DNA of 45,622 nucleotides from an uncultured Bacteroidota bacterium. Lineage in GTDB: Bacteria > Bacteroidota > Bacteroidia > Chitinophagales > Chitinophagaceae. The notes under the pieces are model-generated. The model was not told where the DNA came from, searched no databases, and saw only the letters and a list, made by a program, of their open reading frames with translations. Below are positions 1-9,489 of the stretch, one piece after another (the first letter of the stretch is position 1; every line of letters begins with the position of its first letter). Both the position numbers and the translations under genes were made by a program. The stretch covers positions 1 to 45,622 of the forward strand of contig CALEZD010000066.1 in assembly GCA_937928385.1 (NCBI GenBank). The letters are read 5' to 3'.

Positions 1-2
1 GC

Positions 3-308
3 AGCTACGAATGTGCAGTACCCGATACGGCATTGAGTAATTGCATCACTACCGCGTTTACGGGTGTAGGCGATATCGTTCATGACAAGAATATTAAGAT
101 TTATCCAAACCCGGTATCAGGCGTTTTGCATATCGAGGGTGTTGAAAGTAGTGCAACTATCGAGCTGATTGATGTGTTGGGGAGGAAATGCGCAACCCGC
201 CAACTTGTTGGGGGCACGGTGGCTTTGGTGGATGTGAGTACGCTTGTGCCGGGTGTGTATGTGGTGAGGGTGGATGGTGTGGTTGCGGGACGGGTGGTGA
301 AGGAGTAG
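3..308 (+). CDS. C-terminal end of a secreted protein with a type IX secretion sorting domain (partial)
   Basis: The reading frame is open to the left edge, so this is only the C-terminal part of a longer gene; the first in-frame start-like codon (TTG at 33) is probably internal. The last ~75 residues match the type A sorting domain of the Bacteroidota type IX secretion system: an IYPNPVSG motif, then ELIDVLGRK, then LVPGVYVVRV and a basic end (GRVVKE). In this family the domain takes the cargo across the outer membrane and is usually cleaved off on attachment to the surface. The cargo domain lies outside the window, so its function is unknown. A perfect palindrome follows the stop codon. Confidence 0.85.
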   Translation, partial: SYECAVPDTALSNCITTAFTGVGDIVHDKNIKIYPNPVSGVLHIEGVESSATIELIDVLGRKCATRQLVGGTVALVDVSTLVPGVYVVRVDGVVAGRVVKE

Positions 309-321
309 TGTCTTAAACTAG

Positions 322-339
322 TCCCGATAGCTATCGGGA
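322..339. terminator. 18-bp perfect palindrome between convergent genes, possible bidirectional terminator
   Basis: TCCCGATAGCTATCGGGA is a perfect 18-bp palindrome 14 bp after the stop of the sorting-domain gene and ~85 bp from the end of the convergent dehydrogenase gene. It could fold as a 7-bp stem with a 4-nt loop on either strand. No run of T follows, so a terminator role is inferred from position only. It could also be a dispersed palindromic repeat; I found no second copy in this window. Confidence 0.45.
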
Positions 340-424
340 TATTTGATTACGTGATGGACTATGATTTTGTTCAAGGATAAGACATCATAAATCTCAAATC
401 ATCAATATCAATTGTCAACCGGTA

Positions 425-1753
425 TCAGTCTATTTCTTCCTTAAATGTAATGCCATGTTCGCTGAGTTCAGCCAATACCGGCCGATAGACTGATGGCATA
501 TTGGGTATGCACACGCCAAACGGCGGTTTTATTTTGTTGGTCAATACCAGGCGGGTGAGTATCGCCATAGGCAGGCCAACAGTCTTTGCCATAGCAGAAT
601 ATTTAGCGTTTTCCCCCTTCAGCGTCATAGTGCTGACTAAGGTTGTTTTTTTATTGGATTTGTGCACGTATTCCAGCTCGTGCCGCATAATCACCAGGTC
701 TTTATCATCGGGCTTCATAGACCATTTGCGTAGCAATACATCCAGCAGTATATCTGCTGAGTTGTGTTTTTTTGGCTTTATCAGCTCATCGTCAAAAATA
801 CCCAACCAGGCCACCATGGTTACCGGTGTATCATCTTCAGCCAATCCAAGTTTTTCCGCCACTTGTTTTATCAAAGGTTGTTTATCGTCAAACCCGTTTT
901 TGTTGCGTACCCATGCGGCGTAGGTGCTGTCTTTTACCTTGTCGTCGGGGTTGGTCAGTCCCAGTTGTACCAACACATTCCAGCCCCGCATAAAACCCTG
1001 GAAACGATAGGTAGCCCTCATAAACGTCTTTACATCCGGCAGGTCGTAGAGGGACATATAGTTCAATGAATCCCTGTTGGGGTAGTACACCAGCGGATGG
1101 ACCCCGTTTATCTTTGCGCCCCTTTTTGGGTGTGCAAACAGCTCGTTGTAAGGCACATCCACTTCTTTGCCGTTAGACAGGTATTTAGCGCCATCTTTGC
1201 CCGCCAGCACCACATTGCGCGGGTTCCAGCTGAATTTGTAATGCCAGGGATTAGTATCCGACTCTGACGATACCAAACCACCCGTAAAAGATTTGAAAGA
1301 AGTGATGGCCCCGGCTACTTTTTGTATACCATGCACAATCTGGCTGGCTGTCATGTGGTCTATGCCCGGGTCGAGCCCCATTTCGCACATGAACATGAGG
1401 CCTGCCTGCTTTGCCCGGCTGTCCAGCTCTTTCATTTCGGGCGAAACGTAAGAAGAGGTAATGAGGTGCTTTTTATGTTTCAGGCAATCGTTGGCCAGCA
1501 GGATATGTAGTGCAGGGGGCAATAAAGAAACCACTATATCGGCTTTGCCCACTAATGCAGCACGTTTTTTGTCGTCAGCTATGTCCAGTACGTAAGCTTC
1601 GGCCAGGGGATGATTATTGATTTTATCGTTGATGGCATCTAAGTCAGTATCTGTCACTATTACTTTCCATCTGTACCGTTGTGCATGAGCTAATAAATAA
1701 TCAATGAGGAAAACAGAAGTTTTGCCTGCGCCTGCTACAAGAATCGTCTGCAT
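425..1753 (-). CDS. Saccharopine dehydrogenase family oxidoreductase
   Basis: This is a 442-residue protein with an N-terminal Rossmann nucleotide-binding motif (VAGAGKTS, residues 6-13), an adjacent ADIVVSLLPP segment, and a CEMGLDPGIDHM motif that is characteristic of saccharopine reductases. Family members interconvert saccharopine and aminoadipate semialdehyde plus glutamate with NAD(P)H, in lysine metabolism; the exact substrate of the bacterial homologues is less certain. No other lysine gene is nearby. The ATG start is preceded on this strand by a Bacteroidota -7 box (see 1786-1814). Length and motifs look complete. Confidence 0.85.
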   Translation of the reverse strand: MQTILVAGAGKTSVFLIDYLLAHAQRYRWKVIVTDTDLDAINDKINNHPLAEAYVLDIADDKKRAALVGKADIVVSLLPPALHILLANDCLKHKKHLITSSYVSPEMKELDSRAKQAGLMFMCEMGLDPGIDHMTASQIVHGIQKVAGAITSFKSFTGGLVSSESDTNPWHYKFSWNPRNVVLAGKDGAKYLSNGKEVDVPYNELFAHPKRGAKINGVHPLVYYPNRDSLNYMSLYDLPDVKTFMRATYRFQGFMRGWNVLVQLGLTNPDDKVKDSTYAAWVRNKNGFDDKQPLIKQVAEKLGLAEDDTPVTMVAWLGIFDDELIKPKKHNSADILLDVLLRKWSMKPDDKDLVIMRHELEYVHKSNKKTTLVSTMTLKGENAKYSAMAKTVGLPMAILTRLVLTNKIKPPFGVCIPNMPSVYRPVLAELSEHGITFKEEID

Positions 1754-1785
1754 ATATTTGCAAAAAATAAGGGGTTATTCTCTAT

Positions 1786-1814
1786 CAAATGTAATATTGT
1801 TTTATCATTATCAA
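1786..1814 (-). promoter_or_regulatory. Candidate promoter of the saccharopine dehydrogenase gene
   Basis: On the minus strand TACATTTG (1793 down to 1786) is a perfect TAnnTTTG -7 box. TTG (1814 down to 1812) lies 18 bp upstream as a possible -33 box. The start codon at 1753 would follow a leader of about 25 nt. The spacing is one base shorter than the usual 19-21. Confidence 0.5.
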
Positions 1815-1867
1815 TTATTCCCCAAAAAAAGAATTTTAAGCTTCGTCAAAACAATAAAATATCAAAT

Positions 1868-2296
1868 ATGAGTACATGGAAAGAACCCGTTAATACATTG
1901 CAGGAACTGAATAGCATGGCTACGGGCACCATGGCTGAAACCCTGGAAATTTCTTTTACTGCAGTGGGGGCCGACTACCTGGAAGCTACTATGCCGGTAA
2001 GTAACCAAACGCGGCAGCCTTATGGTTTGCTGCATGGCGGGGCCTCCGCCGCGTTGGCAGAAACAGTAGGAAGTGTAGCGGCATCTATGTGCATAGACAG
2101 GGAGCAGCAAATATGTGTAGGGCTGGAAATCAATTGCAATCATGTACGGGGTAAAAAAGACGGGATGGTGACCGCCAGGGCCACGCCATTGCATATAGGG
2201 GCATCTACCCATGTATGGGATATAAAAATACGTGATGAGCGGGGTAAGCTGGTATGTATCAGCCGGCTGACGATGGCAATATTGAAGAAGCCTTAA
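1868..2296 (+). CDS. Hotdog-fold acyl-CoA thioesterase (PaaI/MenI type)
   Basis: This 142-residue protein carries the hallmark HGGASAALAET helix motif (His56-Gly57-Gly58, Glu65 as the likely catalytic carboxylate), the length and pattern of PaaI-like and 1,4-dihydroxy-2-naphthoyl-CoA thioesterases. It probably hydrolyses an acyl- or aryl-CoA thioester in the cytoplasm. Menaquinone synthesis (MenI) is one possible role, but no men gene is nearby, so the substrate is open. The gene is divergent from the saccharopine dehydrogenase gene, and its stop codon overlaps the end of the convergent glycosyltransferase gene by 4 bp. Confidence 0.85.
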   Translation: MSTWKEPVNTLQELNSMATGTMAETLEISFTAVGADYLEATMPVSNQTRQPYGLLHGGASAALAETVGSVAASMCIDREQQICVGLEINCNHVRGKKDGMVTARATPLHIGASTHVWDIKIRDERGKLVCISRLTMAILKKP

Positions 2297-3843
2297 TGTA
2301 GTTTTACTATCCTGTATATAGGGCTGCCTAATACCCTTTTTTCATAAATGATATTTTCTGCCGGTACATCCTGGTTGGGCAACCAATATGGGTTAGTCCT
2401 GAAAAATTCGAGGAAATACTCCGCCTCGTTGAAGTCGTCTGTGAAAATAAATTTTGCCTGCGTATGCTCATTCAGGAACCGGTGGTTGTCTTTAATAGTC
2501 CAGAAATGGGGATAGATTTTAATGCCATAACGCTTATCGTACTCCGCCAGCCATTCAAGCCCATGTTTATGAGATGTTCCCCAGTAATCCAGTTCGTAGT
2601 TGTTCATCAGGTAGTCTTTCTCATGCGATACGAAGCTGTTGAAATACACATGTTCGAAAGGATGGTTCCTGACCATAAAGCGTGCAATGAGTATGAATTG
2701 CAGGCTACACAAAGCCCATAGTATCAGCCGCGACCTTTTTTTGAGCAGTTCGTTGAAGCCAAAGACTGCCAGTATAACAAAACCCGGGTAGATGAAATAC
2801 AGATGCCTCCAGCCATCGTACAGTACCGCGTCTTTGTATATAACGATAATGATGGGCAGCAGGAAGCAGATGAATGCCATCAGTATGCTTCGTTGCGGGG
2901 TGTTGAAGTAATACAGGGCAGGTTCATCAATCACCCGCACCACTAACAATGCCATACCGATAATACCTGACAATAAAATAAGCTCAGGTGTGGTAATAAA
3001 GAACCAGGTGGGTATGTAGCTCCACGGCAGGTTGATAGAGCGTACCTGCATACCACTGAATTGCATCATACCATCCCATGGGTATTTCGAGCTGGTTTCG
3101 TACACATACTTCATACCTGCGATGGGGTCCTCCCAAAGCGTTGGCCAAAATGCATATAATGCAATACAGGTACCCGCCAGCACCAACAAACCCGCCAAAA
3201 ATATCCAGGGTGCTTTTCCGCTTCTGAATGCAGCAACCAGGTCAATTAAAAAAAACAAAGCAACAGGTAGCAGTATAATGATATTCAACAAGCGGAAGGT
3301 GGTGCTGTAACCGCAAACCAGCCCCAGGATAAAGTATGGGAGTAATTTTTGCCCGCTAAAAGCCCATTGGGCCGCAGCCATCGACACCAGGAATATGGAC
3401 ATAGCCGGGACATCTTTCGGATTGAAAAATGCATGGCCAAAAAGAACCGGGTGAAACAACAGCGCTGCCATGCCGAAAGTGGCCAGCCAGCGGTTAGTAA
3501 ATACACGGTATATCCAGATGTAGATGGCTGGTGCGGTGAGTACAAAAAACAAGTAGGTGATCAGGTGGCGCGAAAGGAAAATATCCCTGTACGAAGTCAG
3601 GTTGAGCGTTTTTTCAAAAAACAGGTATATCCATTCGAAACCGGGCCCGTGGTCGCGCAGTGAAAAATCGGTATAAGCTCCGGGAAACCATCCCCTGGCA
3701 TAATTATAAGCCGCCAGCCCTATCTCTCTCTGGCTGGGCTCATCGATGGAAACACCGAAATCCTGGTAGATATCTAGGCCGATAATGAAGGCTATGAGGG
3801 TTATCAGTATGGCTGGCCAGTGGGTTTGGAGCAATTGTCGCAT
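2293..3843 (-). CDS. Integral membrane glycosyltransferase, GT39/ArnT-like
   Basis: This 516-residue protein has about ten hydrophobic segments. After the first transmembrane helix comes SIDEPSQREIG with an Asp-Glu pair (residues ~34-35), as in polyprenyl-phosphate-sugar-dependent GT-C enzymes. A second acidic loop, FFNPKDVPAM, lies near residue 140. The C-terminal ~110 residues are mostly soluble and probably periplasmic. The acceptor (lipid, protein or polysaccharide) cannot be told from the sequence. The gene is single and divergent from gyrA. Confidence 0.7.
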   Translation of the reverse strand: MRQLLQTHWPAILITLIAFIIGLDIYQDFGVSIDEPSQREIGLAAYNYARGWFPGAYTDFSLRDHGPGFEWIYLFFEKTLNLTSYRDIFLSRHLITYLFFVLTAPAIYIWIYRVFTNRWLATFGMAALLFHPVLFGHAFFNPKDVPAMSIFLVSMAAAQWAFSGQKLLPYFILGLVCGYSTTFRLLNIIILLPVALFFLIDLVAAFRSGKAPWIFLAGLLVLAGTCIALYAFWPTLWEDPIAGMKYVYETSSKYPWDGMMQFSGMQVRSINLPWSYIPTWFFITTPELILLSGIIGMALLVVRVIDEPALYYFNTPQRSILMAFICFLLPIIIVIYKDAVLYDGWRHLYFIYPGFVILAVFGFNELLKKRSRLILWALCSLQFILIARFMVRNHPFEHVYFNSFVSHEKDYLMNNYELDYWGTSHKHGLEWLAEYDKRYGIKIYPHFWTIKDNHRFLNEHTQAKFIFTDDFNEAEYFLEFFRTNPYWLPNQDVPAENIIYEKRVLGSPIYRIVKLH

Positions 3844-4014
3844 TTTCAGTTGGATAAATCAGAGTTGAAAAATAGTGATAATGACACATATCGGCAAACT
3901 GAATGCCAATATTGCAAAAATACCCTTGTTTACAGGTTTAGGCGAGGAGGAGTTATGAATGTTAAAATGTGTATATGTGAATATTATTCCGGGCCTAAAT
4001 ACAGCATTTTTGGC

Positions 4015-4022
4015 TATATTTG
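4015..4022 (+). promoter_or_regulatory. Candidate -7 box of the gyrA promoter
   Basis: TATATTTG is a perfect TAnnTTTG box, with its end 23 bp before the gyrA ATG. No clear TTG -33 box sits 19-21 bp upstream, so the promoter may be weak or depend on another factor. Confidence 0.5.
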
Positions 4023-4045
4023 CATATTGCACTTTAAGATAAATT

Positions 4046-6679
4046 ATGGACGAAAATAATCAGGACCTGAATGCTCAGGGTAGCGCTGATGACGCAAACA
4101 AAATAATCCAGGTAAACATCGAGGAACAAATGAAAACCGCTTACATAGATTACTCTATGTCGGTGATAGTAGGCCGTGCATTGCCCGATGTAAGGGACGG
4201 TCTGAAACCCGTACACCGCCGTGTGTTGTACGCTATGCACGAACTGGGTGTTAACTACAATAAGCCTTATAAAAAATCGGCTCGTATAGTGGGTGAGGTA
4301 CTAGGTAAATACCACCCTCACGGCGATACCTCCGTTTACGATGCAATGGTGCGTATGGCGCAGCCATGGAGTATGCGTTATACACTTGTAGACGGACAAG
4401 GTAACTACGGCTCGCAGGATGGTGACGGCCCGGCTGCCATGCGTTATACTGAAGCCCGGCTGCAACGCCTGGCAGAGGGTATGATGGATGACCTGGACAA
4501 GGAGACTGTGGACTTTACACTGAACTTTGATGACTCCCTGCAGGAGCCGAGTGTAATGCCTACACGCATACCCCAGCTCTTGCTCAACGGCTCATCGGGT
4601 ATTGCAGTAGGTATGGCTACCAATATGATGCCGCACAACCTGACCGAGGTAATCAACGGATGTATAGCCTATATAGAGAACCGCGAGATAACCATCGACG
4701 AATTGATGACGCATATAAAGGCGCCTGATTTCCCGACTGGTGGCATCATATACGGTATGGAGGGTATCAAGCAGGGTATGCATACCGGCAGGGGCAGGGT
4801 AGTACTGCGTGGAAAGGTGAATGTAGAAACTTTAAAAGGCAACAGGGAGCAAATTGTGATATCGGAAGTGCCCTACCAGGTAAGCAGGGATGCACTGGCA
4901 GAGAAGATAGGCAACCTGGTGAACAATAAGATAATTGAAGGCATCACCCACGTAGCCAACGAATCGAACAAAGAAGGTACCAGGATAGTTGTAGAGCTGC
5001 GCCGCGACGCGGTAGCGCAGGTGGTTATCAACAACCTGTATAAATACAGCGAACTGCAAACCTCCTACGGCATCAACAACGTGGCGCTGGTAAACGGCCG
5101 CCCCAGGACGTTAAACGTAAAAGACCTTGTGTCTGAGTTCGTATTGTTCCGCCACGAAGTGGTAGTACGCCGTACACAATTTGAACTGCGTGAGGCTGAA
5201 AAGCGTGCCCACATATTGGAAGGTTACCTGATAGCGCTGGACCACCTGGATGAAGTGATATCGCTGATACGCAACTCAGTTAACCCTGATGAAGCCAAAA
5301 CGGGGCTGATAGAAAAGTTTGGCATGAGCGAGATACAGGCCAAAGCCGTATTGGAACTCAGGCTGCAACGCCTGACAGGCATGGAGCGTGATAAAATACG
5401 TGACGAACATGCTGAGATAATGAAACAGATAGCCCACCTGAAAGAAATATTGGGCAATGAAGATTTGCGCTACCAGATAATCAAAGATGAGTTGCTGGAT
5501 GTACAAAAGAAATTCGGCGACGAGCGTAAATCTGAAATACAATACCTAGCCAACGAAATGAGCATTGAAGACCTGATAGAGGAGGAAGATGTGGTCATCA
5601 CAGTTTCTCATTTGGGTTATATCAAGCGTACATCGGCGGCAGAATACCGCGCCCAGCGCAGGGGTGGCAGAGGTTCTAAAGGCGGCAGTACAAGGCAGGA
5701 AGATTATATAGAACACCTGTTTGTCGCTTCCACACACCATACGCTACTGTTCTTTACAGAAAAAGGACGTTGCTATTGGCTGAAGGTATATGAAATACCG
5801 GAAACAGACAGGAACGCAAAAGGCAGGGCTATACAAAACCTGATACAGATACCACCTGACGATAAAATACGTACTGTAATAGATATTGCCAAGCTGGAAG
5901 ACAAGGAGTCGCTGCAAGGCAGGTACATAGTGTTATGTACTAAAAGAGGTGTGATTAAGAAGACAGCGCTGGAAGACTTCAGCCGTCCGCGCCAGAGCGG
6001 TGTTAACGCCATTACCATACAGGATGGCGACCAACTGCTGGAAGCATCGCTGACTGACGGCAACAGCTACATTATGATGGGTGTTAAGAGCGGAAGGGCT
6101 ATATCATTTGAAGAGAGTAAGGTACGCGCTACCGGCCGTGGTGCTATTGGCGTATATGGTATAGAACTGGACGAAAACAATGACGAAGTAATAGGCATGA
6201 TATGCGTGTCTAAAGAAAATATCGCCAAACAAATACTGGTTGTTTCTGAAAAAGGCCTTGGTAAACGTACGCCATTCTTTGAACTGCTGGACGATACCGC
6301 GTCTGAAGAAGATAAAGCCAAAGCGATAATGATAAAAGACGCTGATGGCAACGAGCAGTTATACCAATTGTCTTACAGGATTACCAACCGTGGTGGCAAG
6401 GGTGTCAAGACCATTAATATCACTGAGAAGACCGGTGCGTTAGTAGGCCTGCTGGCTGTAGAAGAGAAAGACGACCTGATGATTACCTGCAAATCAGGTA
6501 TTACCATCAGGATGAGGGTGGAAGATATACGCGAAGCCGGACGAGCCACACAGGGTGTAAGGCTCATAAATATTGATGAGGGAGATGAGATAGCCGCTAT
6601 TGCCAGGATAGAGGAGCAGGACGATGAAGAAACAGAAAACGGCGAGGCAGGGGATGTGGAAAGTGCCACTGAAGCTTAA
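4046..6679 (+). CDS. gyrA: DNA gyrase subunit A
   Basis: This full-length 877-residue type IIA topoisomerase subunit works with GyrB to introduce negative supercoils. The catalytic tyrosine is Tyr134 in AAMRYTEARL. The quinolone-determining region reads HPHGDTSVYDA (residues 90-100), with Thr95 and Asp99 at the positions of E. coli Ser83 and Asp87. The GyrA box that marks gyrase rather than topoisomerase IV is QRRGGRGSKGG (~residue 536). The C-terminal beta-pinwheel repeats are present and end in an acidic tail of about 25 residues. gyrB is not in the window. A secreted TPR gene follows after 36 bp and may be co-transcribed. Confidence 0.97.
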   Translation: MDENNQDLNAQGSADDANKIIQVNIEEQMKTAYIDYSMSVIVGRALPDVRDGLKPVHRRVLYAMHELGVNYNKPYKKSARIVGEVLGKYHPHGDTSVYDAMVRMAQPWSMRYTLVDGQGNYGSQDGDGPAAMRYTEARLQRLAEGMMDDLDKETVDFTLNFDDSLQEPSVMPTRIPQLLLNGSSGIAVGMATNMMPHNLTEVINGCIAYIENREITIDELMTHIKAPDFPTGGIIYGMEGIKQGMHTGRGRVVLRGKVNVETLKGNREQIVISEVPYQVSRDALAEKIGNLVNNKIIEGITHVANESNKEGTRIVVELRRDAVAQVVINNLYKYSELQTSYGINNVALVNGRPRTLNVKDLVSEFVLFRHEVVVRRTQFELREAEKRAHILEGYLIALDHLDEVISLIRNSVNPDEAKTGLIEKFGMSEIQAKAVLELRLQRLTGMERDKIRDEHAEIMKQIAHLKEILGNEDLRYQIIKDELLDVQKKFGDERKSEIQYLANEMSIEDLIEEEDVVITVSHLGYIKRTSAAEYRAQRRGGRGSKGGSTRQEDYIEHLFVASTHHTLLFFTEKGRCYWLKVYEIPETDRNAKGRAIQNLIQIPPDDKIRTVIDIAKLEDKESLQGRYIVLCTKRGVIKKTALEDFSRPRQSGVNAITIQDGDQLLEASLTDGNSYIMMGVKSGRAISFEESKVRATGRGAIGVYGIELDENNDEVIGMICVSKENIAKQILVVSEKGLGKRTPFFELLDDTASEEDKAKAIMIKDADGNEQLYQLSYRITNRGGKGVKTINITEKTGALVGLLAVEEKDDLMITCKSGITIRMRVEDIREAGRATQGVRLINIDEGDEIAAIARIEEQDDEETENGEAGDVESATEA

Positions 6680-6715
6680 GGATTTTAATACATTAATAAA
6701 CAGAAAGAATAAATA

Positions 6716-7972
6716 ATGAAACATTTGTTATTGGCGCTGACGGCATTGCTGATGATGACAGCAGGGTATGCGCAGAAAAAGAACGTACAATCGGCCAGCA
6801 ATAGCCTGAGGAATAAGGAGTACCAGGATGCTATAAATTTTATTGAGCAGGCATTGCAAGACCCGACTACAAAAGATGACCCGAAAACATGGTTTACAAG
6901 GGCACAGATATATGCTGCCATGGACCAGGACCCCGGTTATGCTGACAAAGGCTACATCAGGCAAGCCCTGGAGTCGTATATGAAAGTAGCAGAATTGAAA
7001 CCGACTTATGAGACGGAACAGGTAAACCAGGGATTGCTGGTAGGCGCCTTTAAGTCGTATAACAATGCGGTAGTAGCCTACAACAAAAAACAATGGGACG
7101 AAGCATTTAACAATGCCAAAGTAACGGCTGATATATACAACCTGCAGGACGGCAAACGCTTTCTGGGTAACAAAGGGTTTGATACAGTTGCGGCATCGGC
7201 CATGGTAATAGAAGCGTACAGCGCGTTTTACGGAGAGCAGATAGAGAAAGCCATCCCTGTATTGGAAAAACTGAAAAACAACCCTATAGAGGGCAATGCA
7301 AACGTGTACCTGGTGATAGCGGATGCTTATAAGAAGCTGGGCAAACAGGATAAAGAACTGGCCACTATCGAAGAGGCCAAGAGCCGTTTCCCTAACAACC
7401 CCAATATCAGGAACGAAGAACTGAACTACTACATGCGCACCAAGCAGCAGGATAAACTGATGCAAAAACTGGAAGCGGCAGTAGCAGAAGAACCCGGTAA
7501 TGCCATGTACCAATACAACCTGGCCAATGCTTACACAAATATGGCATTCCCTAAAGAAGGTGCCAAGCCTGCCAATTACGATGAACTGATAACAAAAGCA
7601 GAGGCAGGATTTACCAAAGCGCTGGCGCTGGAACCTGATAATATAGGCTACCACTATGATATGGGTGTACTGTACTTCAACCAGGCATCTAAAGTGACAG
7701 ACGAGATGAATGCCGTGACCGGTACCACTGCCGAAGATGATAAAAAATGGAAAGCGCTGGAAGCTCAAAGAAACGCGATGTTTGATAAGGCATTTCCACA
7801 CCTGGAGAAAGTATATGTGACCTACGAGCCTAAGGTGAGCGAACTGGATGATGACAACAAATTCATATACCAATCTTCGCTGGCTGCCATGAGTGAAATA
7901 TACGCACGCCAGAATAAACTGGATAAGGCAGCGGAAATAAAGAAAAAAATTGAGGCGAGTAAAAAGATGTAG
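6716..7972 (+). CDS. Secreted tetratricopeptide-repeat protein
   Basis: This 418-residue protein has a signal peptide (MKHLLLALTALLMMTAGYAQ) and several TPR-like helical repeats, for example around residues 55-80, 195-225 and 250-300 (AEAGFTKALALEPDNIGYHY). TPR proteins act as interaction scaffolds, here in the periplasm or at the outer membrane. No enzymatic motif is visible. It follows gyrA by 36 bp on the same strand without an obvious terminator, so an operon is possible though functionally odd. A long open frame on the opposite strand is an antisense artefact. Confidence 0.75.
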   Translation: MKHLLLALTALLMMTAGYAQKKNVQSASNSLRNKEYQDAINFIEQALQDPTTKDDPKTWFTRAQIYAAMDQDPGYADKGYIRQALESYMKVAELKPTYETEQVNQGLLVGAFKSYNNAVVAYNKKQWDEAFNNAKVTADIYNLQDGKRFLGNKGFDTVAASAMVIEAYSAFYGEQIEKAIPVLEKLKNNPIEGNANVYLVIADAYKKLGKQDKELATIEEAKSRFPNNPNIRNEELNYYMRTKQQDKLMQKLEAAVAEEPGNAMYQYNLANAYTNMAFPKEGAKPANYDELITKAEAGFTKALALEPDNIGYHYDMGVLYFNQASKVTDEMNAVTGTTAEDDKKWKALEAQRNAMFDKAFPHLEKVYVTYEPKVSELDDDNKFIYQSSLAAMSEIYARQNKLDKAAEIKKKIEASKKM

Positions 7973-8016
7973 TTGTCGTCCTCAGATATTATATTTAACT
8001 AATAAATTATAAAGAA

Positions 8017-9120
8017 TTGACCCATATACAGAAATTAGATTTAGTAAAATTCGCCCCGAGGAACGGGGAGGGGTTTTACGACACGTGCAAGAGGAAGATT
8101 GACGCCTATTTTAAGGAAAATAAAATTGACCCTCATGCCAATGCCTCTATGGTGACAAAAACAGTATTGATACTGCTGATGTACATAGCGCCTTATGCAG
8201 TGATGGTTTCCGGCGTAGTAAACGGCAGTACTTTGGGTTTCCTGGCTACGTGGGTACTCATGGGCCTGGGCATGGTGGGCGTAGGTTGTTCTATCATGCA
8301 CGATTCCAACCACGGCTCATACTCCAACAACAAAACGCTGAATAAGCTGCTGGGCAAGGTGATTGTACTGGTAGGCGGGTATCATGTAACATGGAAGATA
8401 CAGCACAACATACTGCACCATACATACACTAATATTGAGGGTTTGGACCATGATATAGATGCCGGTGTATTCCTGCGTTTTTCGCCCAACTCCAAATGGT
8501 ACAGTATGCACAGGTTCCAGTTTTTATATGCATGGTTCCTGTATGGGTTGCTGACGCTGCAATGGGCCACTATTAAAGACTTCCGCCAGGTTTATACTTA
8601 CCACAAGCTGGACCTGCTGAAAAAAGAAAAGAAAACATTGGCAACAGCACTTACAGAGGTGGCCATCTACAAACTATTCTATTACGCTTTCATCATATTC
8701 GTGCCCATCTTTGTAACAGGCGCGCCTTGGCACCTGGTGTTGATAGGGTTTGTAATCATGCACTTCATAGCAGGGTTTTCGTTGTCAGCCATTTTCCAGT
8801 TAGCGCATGTTATGGAAGATTGTGCGTTCCCCAACCCTGACGATAGCAGGAAGATGGAGAATAACTGGGCTGTACACCAACTGTTGACGACTACTAACTT
8901 TTCTCCCCGCAGCGTTATTATGTCATGGTTTATTGGCGGGCTCAACAGGCAGATAGAACACCACCTGTTTCCGCATATATGCCATGTACACTATAAGAAG
9001 ATTGCACCCATAGTGAAGCAGACTGCGCTTGAACATAATCTGCCTTATTACGAGCAGCCAACATTCATAGAGGCCCTGAAAGACCATGGCAGGATGTTGT
9101 TTAAGATGGGCAGAAAATAA
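8017..9120 (+). CDS. Membrane fatty acid desaturase, front-end type
   Basis: This 367-residue membrane di-iron desaturase has three histidine boxes: HDSNH (residues 95-99), HNILHH (130-135) and QIEHH (312-316). The glutamine in the third box is typical of front-end acyl desaturases such as linoleoyl-CoA (delta-6) types. Hydrophobic pairs between the boxes fit four transmembrane helices. The start is taken as TTG at 8017: an in-frame stop lies at 7996 and no ATG precedes the conserved region. The regiospecificity cannot be read from sequence. It sits directly upstream of a cold-shock gene. Confidence 0.88.
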   Translation: MTHIQKLDLVKFAPRNGEGFYDTCKRKIDAYFKENKIDPHANASMVTKTVLILLMYIAPYAVMVSGVVNGSTLGFLATWVLMGLGMVGVGCSIMHDSNHGSYSNNKTLNKLLGKVIVLVGGYHVTWKIQHNILHHTYTNIEGLDHDIDAGVFLRFSPNSKWYSMHRFQFLYAWFLYGLLTLQWATIKDFRQVYTYHKLDLLKKEKKTLATALTEVAIYKLFYYAFIIFVPIFVTGAPWHLVLIGFVIMHFIAGFSLSAIFQLAHVMEDCAFPNPDDSRKMENNWAVHQLLTTTNFSPRSVIMSWFIGGLNRQIEHHLFPHICHVHYKKIAPIVKQTALEHNLPYYEQPTFIEALKDHGRMLFKMGRK

Positions 9121-9209
9121 GCTTTTAACATAGTATTGTATTTTTAATATTGGAAGGAAACTATTATATTTACTTAACCATATTATTTATACACTCAATT
9201 TTTTAAAAA

Positions 9210-9416
9210 GTGGAAGGTCAAAAATTAACAGGAACTGTAAAGTTCTTCAATGAGTCTAAAGGATTTGGATTCATCAAGCATGATAATTCTAATGAAGAAA
9301 CATTCGTGCACGTAAGTGGTCTGAAAGACCAGGTAAAAGAAAACGACCATGTTGAATTTGAATTGCAACAGGGGCGCAAAGGCATGAATGCAGTAAATGT
9401 GAGAGTATTACGATAA
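9210..9416 (+). CDS. Cold shock protein, CspA family
   Basis: This 68-residue single cold-shock domain contains RNP1 (KGFGFI) and RNP2 (FVHVS). These five-stranded barrel proteins bind single-stranded nucleic acids and melt RNA secondary structure. The start is GTG at 9210 (VEGQKLTGTVKFFN), matching the usual N-terminus of the family. A strong intrinsic terminator follows at 9444-9470, so it is probably transcribed alone. TATATTTA at 9165-9172 is a possible -7 box, but no well-spaced -33 box is seen. Confidence 0.95.
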   Translation: MEGQKLTGTVKFFNESKGFGFIKHDNSNEETFVHVSGLKDQVKENDHVEFELQQGRKGMNAVNVRVLR

Positions 9417-9443
9417 GGATATAAAGATTTGGATTGCCTTTCT

Positions 9444-9470
9444 AAAGACCGCTATCAGCGGTCTTTTTTT
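9444..9470 (+). terminator. Intrinsic terminator after the cold shock gene
   Basis: A perfect 10-bp stem (AAAGACCGCT / AGCGGTCTTT) with a 3-nt loop is followed directly by T residues up to 9470. It lies 28 bp past the csp stop and before the end of the convergent desaturase gene. Confidence 0.9.
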
Positions 9471-9489
9471 GTATACGGTTTGTATGATT

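Noticed and set aside
4313..4345. Quinolone-resistance change in GyrA (Thr95)
   Set aside because: Thr at this position is the natural residue in several species; without a susceptible relative for comparison no resistance can be claimed.
6728..7873. Long open frame opposite the TPR gene
   Set aside because: It is antisense to a well-supported gene with signal peptide and repeats; its own translation is Phe/Val/Tyr-rich without any motif.
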